Below, piece after piece: positions 32,481 to 42,524 of a DNA stretch of 64,000 nt (the stretch's first letter is position 1; each line of letters begins with the position of its first letter). The position numbers and the translations under genes were made by a program. Location of the stretch: the NCBI RefSeq assembly GCF_000718305.1, contig NZ_JOFQ01000002.1, forward strand, positions 434,001 to 498,000. Reading direction: 5' to 3'. The notes under the pieces were generated by a model. The model searched no databases. It was not told the origin of the DNA and saw only the letters and a program-made list of their open reading frames with translations. This stretch comes from Streptomyces niger. GTDB taxonomy: Bacteria; Actinomycetota; Actinomycetes; Streptomycetales; Streptomycetaceae.

Positions 32481-32564
32481 CGGGCTTGCGAAGCCCGGGG
32501 GCGCCGGGAACCGCGGTGCTATAGTCGCCTAAGTTCGAGATTTCACGAACAACGAAATAGCTCG
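32481..32564 (+). promoter_or_regulatory. hairpin and operator-rich promoter region before the toroid gene
   Basis: A 7-bp hairpin CGGGCTT-gcg-AAGCCCG (32481-32497) may end the upstream group. TATAGT at 32520-32525 is a good -10 element without a clear -35. Just downstream are GTTCG (32533-32537) paired with CGAAC (32546-32550), nested with CGAG-ATTTC (32536-32544) facing GAAAT-AG-CTCG (32554-32564). The overlap with the start site suggests a repressor site. Confidence 0.5.
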
Positions 32565-32622
32565 TTGCCGAGCCCGGCCCGCCTCCGAAGCGCCGCCCCG
32601 CGCCACGGACTTGGAGCACCTC

Positions 32623-34806
32623 TTGAGCCCTCCCTCTCTCCGCGCCTTCATCCTCGATCACGTCCTCGACGGCCACGGCCGCATCCCCGCCGTACTCGGC
32701 CGGGACGCATCGGACGTGGTCACCGCCGACCGCACCCTGCGCGACGCGGCGCTCGCCGCCCTGACCCTCGGCGGACCGCACGACCGGCCGCTGACCGCCC
32801 GACTCCTGGACGCCCTCCAGGAGTTCCGGGACAGTGATGCCGACGGCTGGCACGAACTGCTGGACGTCACCGGCGTGCCGCACGTACCCGGTCAGGTCCG
32901 CACCCCCGCCGACCAGGCGCTCGCGGCCTGGGCCTGCCACCACGCCGGCACCGCGCTCGGCCGCGCCGACGTGGTCGCCGATGCCCAGGCTCAGCTGCGC
33001 CGGCTGACGGCGCTGGTACCGGCCAAGGGCTGGCCCGCGCGGCTGGACCGGATGTCCACGACCGTTCTGGACGGGGCGAGTTCGCTCGCCCAGACCGCTG
33101 TGCTCGTCCTCGCCGCGCAGGCCACCGACGACGGCTCAGCGGACCGGTCCGCCTTCCTCGACGCCGCCGCCGAGCACTTGGAGCGCTTCCTGTCCGAGGA
33201 CGGCGCCTGGGCGTACCTGACGCCCAGGGGCGAGCCGGACACCCTGCACGGCTACCGGCTCCGCGCCGGCGCCCTGGCCGCCCTGGCCTGGGCAGCGCTG
33301 GACGAGCGTGGTGTCGAGTCGGCCTCCGCGTACGCCACCAAGGTCCTGCACCACATCCGGACCGTTCACCCGCATGCCGGGGCCCGCGGTTTCTGGGACC
33401 GGGCCGACGCCGGGTCGCAGGTGCGGGTCGACCCGCTGTCCGCCTGCCACGGCCGTCCCGGATCGCCCTTCCCCGCCAAGCTGGTGGCCGATCACGCACT
33501 GCTGGCCGTGGCTGCCGGGAAGCTCGCCGATCTCACGGACGACGTGGCGCTGAAGGAACTGTCGGAGGCGGCCGGTGCCGAGCTGGACCGCTACACCGAC
33601 CCGCAGGCCGGCGGCGTGTTCCAGGGACAGGGCAGCTGGTTCTCCACCCCGGTCGACCCGACGGTGCCACTGGCCCGGCACGTGATGGTGCCTCCGCGCA
33701 CCGCAGGCGCCTTCGCCGTCGGCAACACCTCCTACGTGCCCTTCCACGAGAAGCACGCGGAGACCCAACTCCTGGCCCTCTGGGCGGTGGGTGACCGGAC
33801 CCCGGCCGTACCGTCGGCGCCGGCACTCGCCGAGCCGCCGGCACCGCACCCGATCGAGACCGACCTCAGCCGGGTGTCCACCGCCCGCCTGTCGGAGGGT
33901 CTGATCGACCTGCCCGGTTACCTGCGCTGGCTGCGCTCCACCGCCTCCGGGCTGGGCTACGGCCTGACGCCCTACCGGTCGCCCCTGGGGCTGCGGTCGG
34001 ACCGTACGGCGCAGACGTTCTCCGTGCTGCACGTGGTCTCGGACCTGATGGCGCTCGACGAGCCGGTACCCGACCCGGAGGGGTTGCTCGCCGGGGTCTT
34101 CGCCACCCAGAACCCCGATGGCGGCTTCGGAGAGCAACCGGGCCTGCTGTCGGAGGCGTTCACGACGTACTGCGCGGTACTGACCGCGAAGGTCCTGGGC
34201 GGCGAGGGGTACGACCGCGAGCGCTGCGTGGAGTTCCTCCAGGCGTGCCAGCACCCCGAAGGCGGCTTCGGCAACGCGCCCGGCTATCCGTGCGACAGCT
34301 GGCACTCCAACCTCGCGGTGCTCGCCCTGCACGCGCTCGGCGAGCGGCCGGCCCGCGAGAACGACCTGGTGGCGTACTTCGTCAGCTGTCGTAACGATGA
34401 CGGCGGTTACGGCAACCAGCCCGGCTCGCCCTCGGACACCTTCGCCACCTTCCGGGTGGTGGACACCCTCATCGCGCTCGGCCTGCGGCCGCCTCGCATG
34501 GAACAGACGATCGAGTGGCTGCGCGGGCTGCAGACGGAGTCCGGAGGCTTCCGTTACCGCGCGGGCGCGCCCGAGAGCTTCGTCGGTTCCTACCACGCCA
34601 TCGCCGCGCTGTACGTGATGGGCGCGCAGCCGGCGGACGTACCCGCGTGCCTGGCGTGGATCGCCGCGCGGCAGAGCTCCGACGGCGGTTTCTCCCGTCT
34701 CCCCGGCGGCCCGTCGGAGACGACGGACGAGGGATTCATCGCCATTCAGGCCTTGCACATGCTCGAACAGAAGCTCAACCCCTACTGGGCGGTGATCATG
34801 ACATGA
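32623..34806 (+). CDS. two-lobed alpha-toroid protein with C-terminal prenyltransferase/squalene-cyclase repeats
   Basis: This is a protein of about 727 residues. The C-terminal half (about 420 to 720) holds five clear repeats of the prenyltransferase/squalene-oxidase type, such as NPDGGFGEQPGLLSEAFTTY, HPEGGFGNAPGYPCDSWHSN and DDGGYGNQPGSPSDTF. The N-terminal half is also helical and may be a second barrel (DGAWAYLTPRGEPDTLHGYR). The Asp-Cys-His zinc ligands of protein prenyltransferases and the DxDD motif of class II terpene cyclases are absent, so the reaction is unknown. I chose the TTG at 32623, which has GGAG six bases upstream; a TTG at 32611 is also in frame. The stop overlaps the MFS gene. 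Confidence 0.8.
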   Translation: MSPPSLRAFILDHVLDGHGRIPAVLGRDASDVVTADRTLRDAALAALTLGGPHDRPLTARLLDALQEFRDSDADGWHELLDVTGVPHVPGQVRTPADQALAAWACHHAGTALGRADVVADAQAQLRRLTALVPAKGWPARLDRMSTTVLDGASSLAQTAVLVLAAQATDDGSADRSAFLDAAAEHLERFLSEDGAWAYLTPRGEPDTLHGYRLRAGALAALAWAALDERGVESASAYATKVLHHIRTVHPHAGARGFWDRADAGSQVRVDPLSACHGRPGSPFPAKLVADHALLAVAAGKLADLTDDVALKELSEAAGAELDRYTDPQAGGVFQGQGSWFSTPVDPTVPLARHVMVPPRTAGAFAVGNTSYVPFHEKHAETQLLALWAVGDRTPAVPSAPALAEPPAPHPIETDLSRVSTARLSEGLIDLPGYLRWLRSTASGLGYGLTPYRSPLGLRSDRTAQTFSVLHVVSDLMALDEPVPDPEGLLAGVFATQNPDGGFGEQPGLLSEAFTTYCAVLTAKVLGGEGYDRERCVEFLQACQHPEGGFGNAPGYPCDSWHSNLAVLALHALGERPARENDLVAYFVSCRNDDGGYGNQPGSPSDTFATFRVVDTLIALGLRPPRMEQTIEWLRGLQTESGGFRYRAGAPESFVGSYHAIAALYVMGAQPADVPACLAWIAARQSSDGGFSRLPGGPSETTDEGFIAIQALHMLEQKLNPYWAVIMT

Positions 34807-36041
34807 CCAGCACTACCTCCCCCAGCGCCACGGGCGCGACGCCACAGGCCGACCTCGCGGAACCCGCGGGCCCCAGCGTCAGGACCGTCTCGCTGCTCTC
34901 GTTCGCGACGATGTTCGTCATCGGCACCGACACGTTCGTCGTCGCTCCGCTGCTGCCGACCCTCACGGACACCTTCCGCATCTCCGCGGACATCTCCGGC
35001 TGGATGGTCAGCGCCTACGCCTTGGGCTACGCATTGTTCGCCCTGGTGGCGGGACCACTGTCGGACGGCCGGGACCGCCGCGGCGTACTGCTGTCCGGCC
35101 TGGTCGGGTTCATCGTCATGACCACGCTGTGCGGCTTCGCGCAGAACTTCTGGATGATGATCCTGTTCCGCTTCCTCGCCGGTGTGAGCGCGGCATTCGT
35201 CTCGCCACAGATCTGGGCCTCCATCCCGGCCCTGGTCAAGCCGGAGCAGATCGTCCGCACGATGGGGTCGGCCACCGCCGGCCTGGCCATCGCACAGGTC
35301 GCCGGCATCCCGGTGGGCAGCTGGCTGGCCGCCCTCTCCTGGCACGTCCCCTTCTGGGCGATCGGCGGCGCGTCGGTCGTGCTGTGGCTGATCCTGGCCA
35401 AGGCGTTCCCCTCGGTACCCGGCCGGCCGTCGGGCGCCCCGGGCGGCATGTTCAGCAGCTACGGCACCCTGCTCCGCAATCGCACCCTGAAGCTGTTCCT
35501 GCTGGCCTACCTGGTGTTCCAGACCGGCAACTTCGAGGCCATCTCCTTCTTCGGCTCGTGGTTCAGCAAGGACTTCGGGCTGGACGTCGGCTCGGTCGGG
35601 CTGGCGATGATGGCGCTCGGCGTCGGCAACGCGATCGGTTCACTCTTCGGCAGCCACCTCATCCGCCGGCTGGGACAGTACCGGTCGCTGCTGCTGGCGC
35701 TGCTGACGCTGATGGTCCTGTACTGCCTGGTGCCCTTCTCGCCGAATCTGGCAGTGGCACTGGTTCTGCTCGGCCTGGTCATGATGGTCGCCGGCTTCGT
35801 CTTCCCGATCTTCATGAGCACCCTGCAGGCCCAGACCGAGACGGCGCGAGGCACCGTCTCCTCGCTGGCCAACGCCGCCATGTACGTCGGCACGACCATC
35901 GGCGGTGTCGTCGGCGGCATCATGCTCACCAAGGTCACCGGCTTCTTCGGCGTGGCCGCCTTCACGGTCGTCGGTTACCTGGCCGCCCTCGCGATCTACG
36001 CCTGGGCCGGCGCCTTCCGCAAGCAGAAGGAGGCGGCGTGA
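34803..36041 (+). CDS. MFS transporter, drug-efflux type
   Basis: The 412-residue membrane protein has twelve predicted transmembrane segments. The MFS motif A is in LVAGPLSDGRDRRGVLLSG between helices 2 and 3. TFVVAPLLPTL in helix 1 is typical of the AraJ-like arabinose-efflux or drug:H+ antiporter group. The ATG is embedded in the upstream stop (ATGA), and the gene itself overlaps the next one by four bases. It probably exports the island product or gives self-resistance. The substrate cannot be read from sequence. Confidence 0.92.
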   Translation: MTSTTSPSATGATPQADLAEPAGPSVRTVSLLSFATMFVIGTDTFVVAPLLPTLTDTFRISADISGWMVSAYALGYALFALVAGPLSDGRDRRGVLLSGLVGFIVMTTLCGFAQNFWMMILFRFLAGVSAAFVSPQIWASIPALVKPEQIVRTMGSATAGLAIAQVAGIPVGSWLAALSWHVPFWAIGGASVVLWLILAKAFPSVPGRPSGAPGGMFSSYGTLLRNRTLKLFLLAYLVFQTGNFEAISFFGSWFSKDFGLDVGSVGLAMMALGVGNAIGSLFGSHLIRRLGQYRSLLLALLTLMVLYCLVPFSPNLAVALVLLGLVMMVAGFVFPIFMSTLQAQTETARGTVSSLANAAMYVGTTIGGVVGGIMLTKVTGFFGVAAFTVVGYLAALAIYAWAGAFRKQKEAA

Positions 36042-36955
36042 GCACGGCCGTACTGTTCCACCGGTACGGAACGGTGGACGAGCTGTACGCCGCCGACCTG
36101 CCCGTTCCCTCTCCGGGCCCCGGCGAGGTCGTCGTCCGCTACGAGGCGATCGGCGTGAACCCCGTCGACTGGAAGATCCTCCGCGGCGATCTGGCCGACC
36201 GGCTCCCGCTGCCGTTTCCGGCCGGGCCCGGCGTGGAAGCCGCCGGCACCGTCGTGGCGGTCGGTCCCGACGTGCGGGGCCACCGCGAGGGCGATGCGGT
36301 GATCCGACACGGCCGCCCCGGCACGTACCGCGTGCACGAAGCGGTCTCCACGCTGCCGGAGGCGGACGAACTCACCCCGATGCCGGACCGGTTCTCCTTC
36401 GAGCAGGCCGCGGTCCTGCCGGTCGCGGCGGGCACCGCCTACTCCGCGCTACGGCAGGTCGGACTGGCCGCCGGGGAGCGACTGCTGGTGCACGGTGCGT
36501 CCGGCGGAGTCGGGCTGGCGACGGTTCAGCTGGCCTTCCTCCTCGGCGCCGCCGAGGTCATCGGCACCGCATCGGCACGCCACCACGACCTGCTCCGGTC
36601 CTTGGGCGCACAACCGGTCGAGTACGGCGAAGGACTTGACGACCGACTGGCCGCCTTCGGGACGCCGGACGCCTCGGTGGACTGCGCGGGCGGCCCCCAG
36701 CCGTACGCCACCGCGGTGCGCCTGGTCGGCGACCCCGCCCGTCGGGTGACGATCGTGCCGGAGTCGTCCGACGCCGAGGTACCGCTGGTCGAGCACGTGC
36801 CGAAGGAGCTGCCCGCCACGCTCCGGCTGATCGGCGACCACCCCTTCGAGCTGCCCGTCACGGGGCGTTACCCGCTCACCGAGGCCGCCGAGGCGCTGGC
36901 CCTCAGTCAGAAGGGCGGCGTCGGCGGCAAGCTCGTGCTGCTGCCCGGCGACTGA
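36038..36955 (+). CDS. zinc-free medium-chain dehydrogenase (quinone oxidoreductase-like)
   Basis: The 305-residue cytoplasmic enzyme belongs to the MDR superfamily. The N-terminal GroES-like part has GEVVVRYEAIGVNPVDWKIL, where the catalytic zinc Cys is absent, as in quinone reductases. The NADPH-binding segment is LLVHGASGGVGLATVQLA. The end GRYPLTEAAEALALSQKGGV is typical. It starts with GTG in a four-base overlap with the MFS gene. Such pairs with an ArsR repressor are common and may reduce quinones, so a tailoring or a detoxifying role are both possible. Confidence 0.9.
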   Translation: MSTAVLFHRYGTVDELYAADLPVPSPGPGEVVVRYEAIGVNPVDWKILRGDLADRLPLPFPAGPGVEAAGTVVAVGPDVRGHREGDAVIRHGRPGTYRVHEAVSTLPEADELTPMPDRFSFEQAAVLPVAAGTAYSALRQVGLAAGERLLVHGASGGVGLATVQLAFLLGAAEVIGTASARHHDLLRSLGAQPVEYGEGLDDRLAAFGTPDASVDCAGGPQPYATAVRLVGDPARRVTIVPESSDAEVPLVEHVPKELPATLRLIGDHPFELPVTGRYPLTEAAEALALSQKGGVGGKLVLLPGD

Positions 36956-37006
36956 CCCGCAACGCCTCCCTCCTGCTGTCCCTGTCCCCCACGGAACGGT
37001 TCACTC

Positions 37007-37945
37007 ATGACCTACCGCTACGACGCCGACCTCATCGAAGCAGTACCGAACTTCGGCGTCTTCGACCTGACCGACCCGCCGGCCACCCGCGCCAAGCTCA
37101 TCGCCGCCAGCGCCGGCAAGCCGGCCCCCGACACCACCGGCGTCGACGTCACCGACCGCGAGGTACCGGGCCCCGCGGACAACCCGCAGGTCCCGATCCG
37201 CATCTACCGGCCCTCCGACGCCACGGGTGACCTCCCGGTGGTGCTCAACGTCCACGGTGGTGGCTTCGTCATCGGCCGCATCGAGGTCGACGACGCCGCG
37301 TGCCTGGACATCGCCCGGCGGGTCGGCGCGCTCGTGGTCTCGGTCGGGTACCGGCTCGCCCCCGAACACCCCTACCCGGCGGCCCTGGAGGACTGCTACG
37401 CGGTCCTGGAATGGCTCGCCAAGGAAGCACCCGAGCTGGGCGGTGACACCACGCGGATCGCCGTGCACGGCACCAGCGCGGGCGGCGGCCTCGCCGCGGC
37501 GCTGACTCTGCTGACCCGCGACCGCGGTGGCCCGCAGATCGCTTTCCAGTACCTGGACCTGCCCGAGCTGGACGACCGGCTGGACAACGAGAGCATGCGC
37601 CGGTTCACCGATACGCCCGGCTGGAATGCGCCCAACGCGCTGCGCAGCTGGCGCCACTACCTCGGGGACGCGGCCGGCGGCGACGACGTGCCGGTGTACG
37701 CCGCACCGTCCCGTGCGACGGACCTGTCCGGGCTGCCGCCGGCCTACATCGCGGCGCTGGAGTACGACCCGATGCGGAGCGAGGCGGTGGCCTACGCGGA
37801 GAGCCTCTTCGCCGCCGGCATCCCTGTCGAACTGCACGTCTTCCCGGGCGCCTACCATCTCGCGTACTTGGTCGCCGGGGCCCAGGTGTCGAAGCGGCGA
37901 GTGGCGGAGCGCATCGACGTACTACGGCGCGCACTGCATTCGTGA
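37007..37945 (+). CDS. alpha/beta hydrolase of the hormone-sensitive lipase group
   Basis: The 312-residue cytoplasmic enzyme should hydrolyse small esters. The oxyanion motif is NVHGGGFVIG, the nucleophile serine lies in HGTSAGGGLAAAL, the acidic residue in ALEYDPMRSEAV, and the histidine in FPGAYHLAYL. There is no signal peptide. The gap to the upstream gene is 51 bp, so it may be in the same operon. A hairpin with a following T-run ends the group. It could remove an acyl group added by the hexapeptide acyltransferase, for example to activate an exported precursor; this is speculation. Confidence 0.92.
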   Translation: MTYRYDADLIEAVPNFGVFDLTDPPATRAKLIAASAGKPAPDTTGVDVTDREVPGPADNPQVPIRIYRPSDATGDLPVVLNVHGGGFVIGRIEVDDAACLDIARRVGALVVSVGYRLAPEHPYPAALEDCYAVLEWLAKEAPELGGDTTRIAVHGTSAGGGLAAALTLLTRDRGGPQIAFQYLDLPELDDRLDNESMRRFTDTPGWNAPNALRSWRHYLGDAAGGDDVPVYAAPSRATDLSGLPPAYIAALEYDPMRSEAVAYAESLFAAGIPVELHVFPGAYHLAYLVAGAQVSKRRVAERIDVLRRALHS

Positions 37946-37954
37946 CCGCTGATG

Positions 37955-37985
37955 CCGGGCAGGTGGCCGTGGGCCGCCTGCCCGG
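37955..37985 (+). terminator. terminator after the hydrolase gene
   Basis: A 9-bp stem (CCGGGCAGG at 37955-37963 with CCTGCCCGG at 37977-37985) is followed by TTTCG. It starts ten bases after the stop codon and ends the plus-strand gene group of the island. Confidence 0.7.
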
Positions 37986-38040
37986 TTTCGTGCGTGGTGG
38001 CAGGGCTCGCGCGCCGCCCTCAGGACACGGCCGCCTCCTC

Positions 38041-38064
38041 TATGATGTTTGATCATCATAGAAT
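38041..38064 (+). promoter_or_regulatory. operator palindrome overlapping the ArsR-type gene promoter
   Basis: TATGATG (38041-38047) and CATCATA (38054-38060) form a perfect 7-bp inverted repeat around TTTGAT. The overlapping TAGAAT at 38059-38064 is an ideal -10 element, so a bound repressor would block it. The AT-rich stretch is conspicuous in this genome and ends about 25 bases before the ribosome-binding site. Confidence 0.6.
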
Positions 38065-38102
38065 TTTGAATTAATTTCCCATCTCACAAGGAGGTGAGAT
38101 CC

Positions 38103-38435
38103 ATGCGCGGTGAACTCTTCCACCCGGACCGGGGGGACATCTCGCTCGACAAGGTGCTCCACGCGCTGAGCGACCCGATCCGCCGAGACGTGGCCCGGAC
38201 CATGCACAGGGACGGCCCCCGCGTCTGCGGCCAGCTGAGCTACCCGATCGCGAAGTCGACGCTCTCCCATCACCTGAAGGTACTGCGGGAGTCAGGGCTG
38301 ATGACGACCGAGGTGCGCGGGACGACGCGGGTGATTTCGCTACGGAGGGACGACCTCGAAGCGCGCTTCCCCGGGCTGCTCGACGCCGTGCAGGTGACGG
38401 CGCCGGCTCCGGAAGAAGCGTCGCGGGCATCGTAG
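38103..38435 (+). CDS. ArsR-family winged-helix repressor
   Basis: The 110-residue protein has the ArsR core: VLHALSDPIRRDVARTM, then the recognition helix region IAKSTLSHHLKVLRESGLM and the wing VRGTTRVISLRRDDLEARFPGLL. No metal-binding Cys pair of the classical ArsR type is present, so it senses something else. Such proteins are common beside quinone-reductase and MFS genes. The ATG at 38103 follows AAGGAGGTGA, a complete match to the anti-Shine-Dalgarno, so the gene should be translated strongly. A palindrome sits in its promoter, pointing to autorepression. Confidence 0.9.
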   Translation: MRGELFHPDRGDISLDKVLHALSDPIRRDVARTMHRDGPRVCGQLSYPIAKSTLSHHLKVLRESGLMTTEVRGTTRVISLRRDDLEARFPGLLDAVQVTAPAPEEASRAS

Positions 38436-38743
38436 AAGGGCGGACGGCGCCGTCGGGGCCCGTGCCGCGGCGGCGCCGGTGGCGCACACGCCGTTCCCGG
38501 CCTCGCGAGCCGGACTGGGCGGACGGGCAGCACTTCGCCGGTGACCCCGTCAACGCTGTGCGCATCCTCCAGGCCACCGAGCACCTCACGCTTCAGCGGG
38601 GCGTCGACCGCGTCGCCGGCGCTTCTGCACATCCGGCACGCGGGTGATCAAGCACCGGGCAGCCCGCCCCCGATCTTCGACCACTCCGCGGATTCACCCC
38701 CGCAAGCTGGGTTGGACGGCCCGGCTCGTGCGACGATGCGGAT
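38436..38743. other. 308-bp gap without a recognisable gene
   Basis: Between the ArsR-type gene and the DUF255 gene I see only short, overlapping, low-complexity ORFs on both strands and no convincing promoter or hairpin. It may be the right junction of the island. Confidence 0.5.
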
Positions 38744-40771
<2,028 letters not shown>

Positions 40772-40872
40772 GCCGCCTGTCGGGTGACCGGGCGGTTCGT
40801 CGGCCACGTGTGGGTGCCGCGGACCAGCGTCGGGGCCATGACCCACCGCAGTGAAGTCCCCGCCACCCACCG

Positions 40873-41221
40873 CTGCACGGGGCCGCCGTGGGCGAGGTGG
40901 TGGCCGCGCCCGGCACCGACGACCTGCACCCCGGTGACCTCGTGGAACACCATCTCGGCTGGCGCGAGTTCGCCGTTATGGATCCCTCTCGGGCGCGGCG
41001 CCTGACACGCTGTCGCTCCTGGCGCGCGGCATCACCCTGCGCGGCCTGGCGCTCCACGATCACCTGGATCTCGTGGCGGAGTGGCACCGGGAGTTCGGCC
41101 AGGGCCTGCGGGACGGCACGCTGACCTTTCCGCACGCGCGGTTCCGGGGCATCGAGCAGGCCCCGCGCTGCGGGAGCTGGCCGAGGGCCGACACCTCGGC
41201 GCGGTACTGGTCGACCTGTAG
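40873..41221 (+). pseudogene. decayed NADP-dependent oxidoreductase (CurA/leukotriene B4 dehydrogenase type)
   Basis: Three pieces in three frames together spell the family. From 40873: LHGAAVGEVVAAPGTDDLHP and GDLVEHHLGWREFAV. From 41010: SLLARGITLRGLALHDHLDL and EWHREFGQGLRDGTLTFPHA. From about 41165 to the stop at 41219: ALRELAEGRHLGAVLVDL. The whole NADP-binding half between the first two pieces is missing and two frameshifts are present. The N-terminal start is also lost. It cannot make a working enzyme. Confidence 0.8.
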
Positions 41222-41362
41222 TGGGCCTGTAGAGGAACCGGCCCCCGACCGGAAAGAACCGGTCACCTCCCCGGACCAGGCGGTCTCCCCGTTGTCAGTG
41301 GGATGTGTAACGCTCTAAGCGCACACAGTCACATTCAGTGAGAGCTGGAGGGGGTGTTGCGG

Positions 41363-41677
41363 ATGCGTACTGTCCTGCACGGAGCGGTCGTTCTGGCCGC
41401 TGCGGCGTGTGTGGGCGGCTTCCTGCTGGGTGGCACGGCGGTGGTCCTCGCGCTGGTGCTGGCGGGGGTGGCCGCCCTGACATGGCAAGTGGCCGCGGCG
41501 TCGAGGCCGCGGCCACGGGGGGACAGGGGAGCGGGCGGTGCCGGGAGTGCCCGGCTCGCCCCGGAGGTGGTGTCAGACGTGCGAATAGGCGACCAGCGAG
41601 ATGCCCACGTAGTGCACGACGAACGCCGCCAGGGTGAAGGAGTGGAAGACCTCATGGAAGCCGAACCACCGAGGTGA
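41363..41677 (+). CDS. possible small membrane protein overlapping a convergent gene
   Basis: An ORF of about 104 residues begins with two hydrophobic segments (VLHGAVVLAAAACVGGFLLG and AVVLALVLAGVAALTWQVAA), has CTGGAGGGGG eight bases before the ATG, and then turns hydrophilic. Its last 105 bases overlap the 3' end of the opposite-strand hemolysin III gene, where the sequence is dictated by that gene. The real protein may be as given, or the ORF may have lost its original stop. Support comes from the start site and the membrane segments only. Confidence 0.4.
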   Translation: MRTVLHGAVVLAAAACVGGFLLGGTAVVLALVLAGVAALTWQVAAASRPRPRGDRGAGGAGSARLAPEVVSDVRIGDQRDAHVVHDERRQGEGVEDLMEAEPPR

Positions 41678-42295
41678 CGGGTTGGGCCGCTTGATCCCGT
41701 AGATCACGCCGCCCGCGCTGTAGAGCAGCCCGCCGACGACGACGAGCACGAGGACGGCGATGCCGCCCTTCTGCAGGAAGTCCGGGAGGAAGAAGACCGC
41801 CGCCCAGCCCATCGCGATGTAGCACGGCGTGTAGAGCCAGCGGGGTGCGCCGACCCAGAAGACGCGGAAGGCGATGCCGAGGGCGGCGGCCGCCCAGATG
41901 CCCCACAGGAGCAGGTCCCGGCGGCCCTCGGGGAGCAGCAGGATGGTCAGCGGGGTGTAGGTCCCCGCGATGATCAGGAAAATATTGGCGTGATCCAGCC
42001 GGCGCAGCATGCCGGCGACCCGTGGGCCCCAGTTGCCGCGGTGGTAGAGGGCGCTGACGCCGAAGAGCAGGCAGGCGCTGAGCGTGTAGACGCCGCAGGC
42101 CACCCGTCCACGGGGGCTGTCGGCCAGCGCGGTGAGTATGACCCCCGAGAAGAGCACGGCCGGGAACATCCCGGCGTGCAGCCATCCCCGCAGCTTCGGC
42201 TTCAGCGGAGCGGTGAGCGCGGAGACCGCGGAGGTCACGGCCTGAGCAGTGCTTTCGGTCGTGTGGCCGGCGGTGGCTTCTGGCGCGGAAGACAT
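41573..42295 (-). CDS. hemolysin III family (PAQR) membrane protein
   Basis: The 240-residue protein has seven predicted transmembrane helices. The conserved PAQR features are present: LRGWLHAG, the SALYHRGNW segment, the LDHANIFLIIAGTYTPL helix and the C-terminal GFHEVFHSFTLAAFVVHYVG. The His residues of the last motif and the earlier His/Asp form a metal site in this family. Bacterial members affect membrane lipid homeostasis; the old name from haemolysis is misleading. It is divergent from pckG and stands alone. Confidence 0.93.
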   Translation of the reverse strand: MSSAPEATAGHTTESTAQAVTSAVSALTAPLKPKLRGWLHAGMFPAVLFSGVILTALADSPRGRVACGVYTLSACLLFGVSALYHRGNWGPRVAGMLRRLDHANIFLIIAGTYTPLTILLLPEGRRDLLLWGIWAAAALGIAFRVFWVGAPRWLYTPCYIAMGWAAVFFLPDFLQKGGIAVLVLVVVGGLLYSAGGVIYGIKRPNPSPRWFGFHEVFHSFTLAAFVVHYVGISLVAYSHV

Positions 42296-42524
42296 GGCCG
42301 CCAGCCTATATACGCCACCGTAAGTTACGGATCAGTCCGGGAGTGGTGACGGTCACGAGGGGGCCCTCTGGACAGATTTCGGTCGACGACGGATGATCAT
42401 ATGAGTGCGGTCGGCACCGGATGAGCGGTCACGAAGCATCCGGGTCGCAGCCCCCAAGGGGCCAACATCTTCAAAAGCGGACATTGTGCTGATGTTCGCA
42501 TAAACCCCTCATCTAGGAGCGATC

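Noticed and set aside
32623..34806. Toroid protein as class II diterpene cyclase
   Set aside because: No DxDD motif in either half, and no GGPP synthase or class I cyclase gene in the island.
38462..38647. 61-codon ORF between the ArsR-type and DUF255 genes
   Set aside because: No ribosome-binding site, atypical composition and no recognisable motif.
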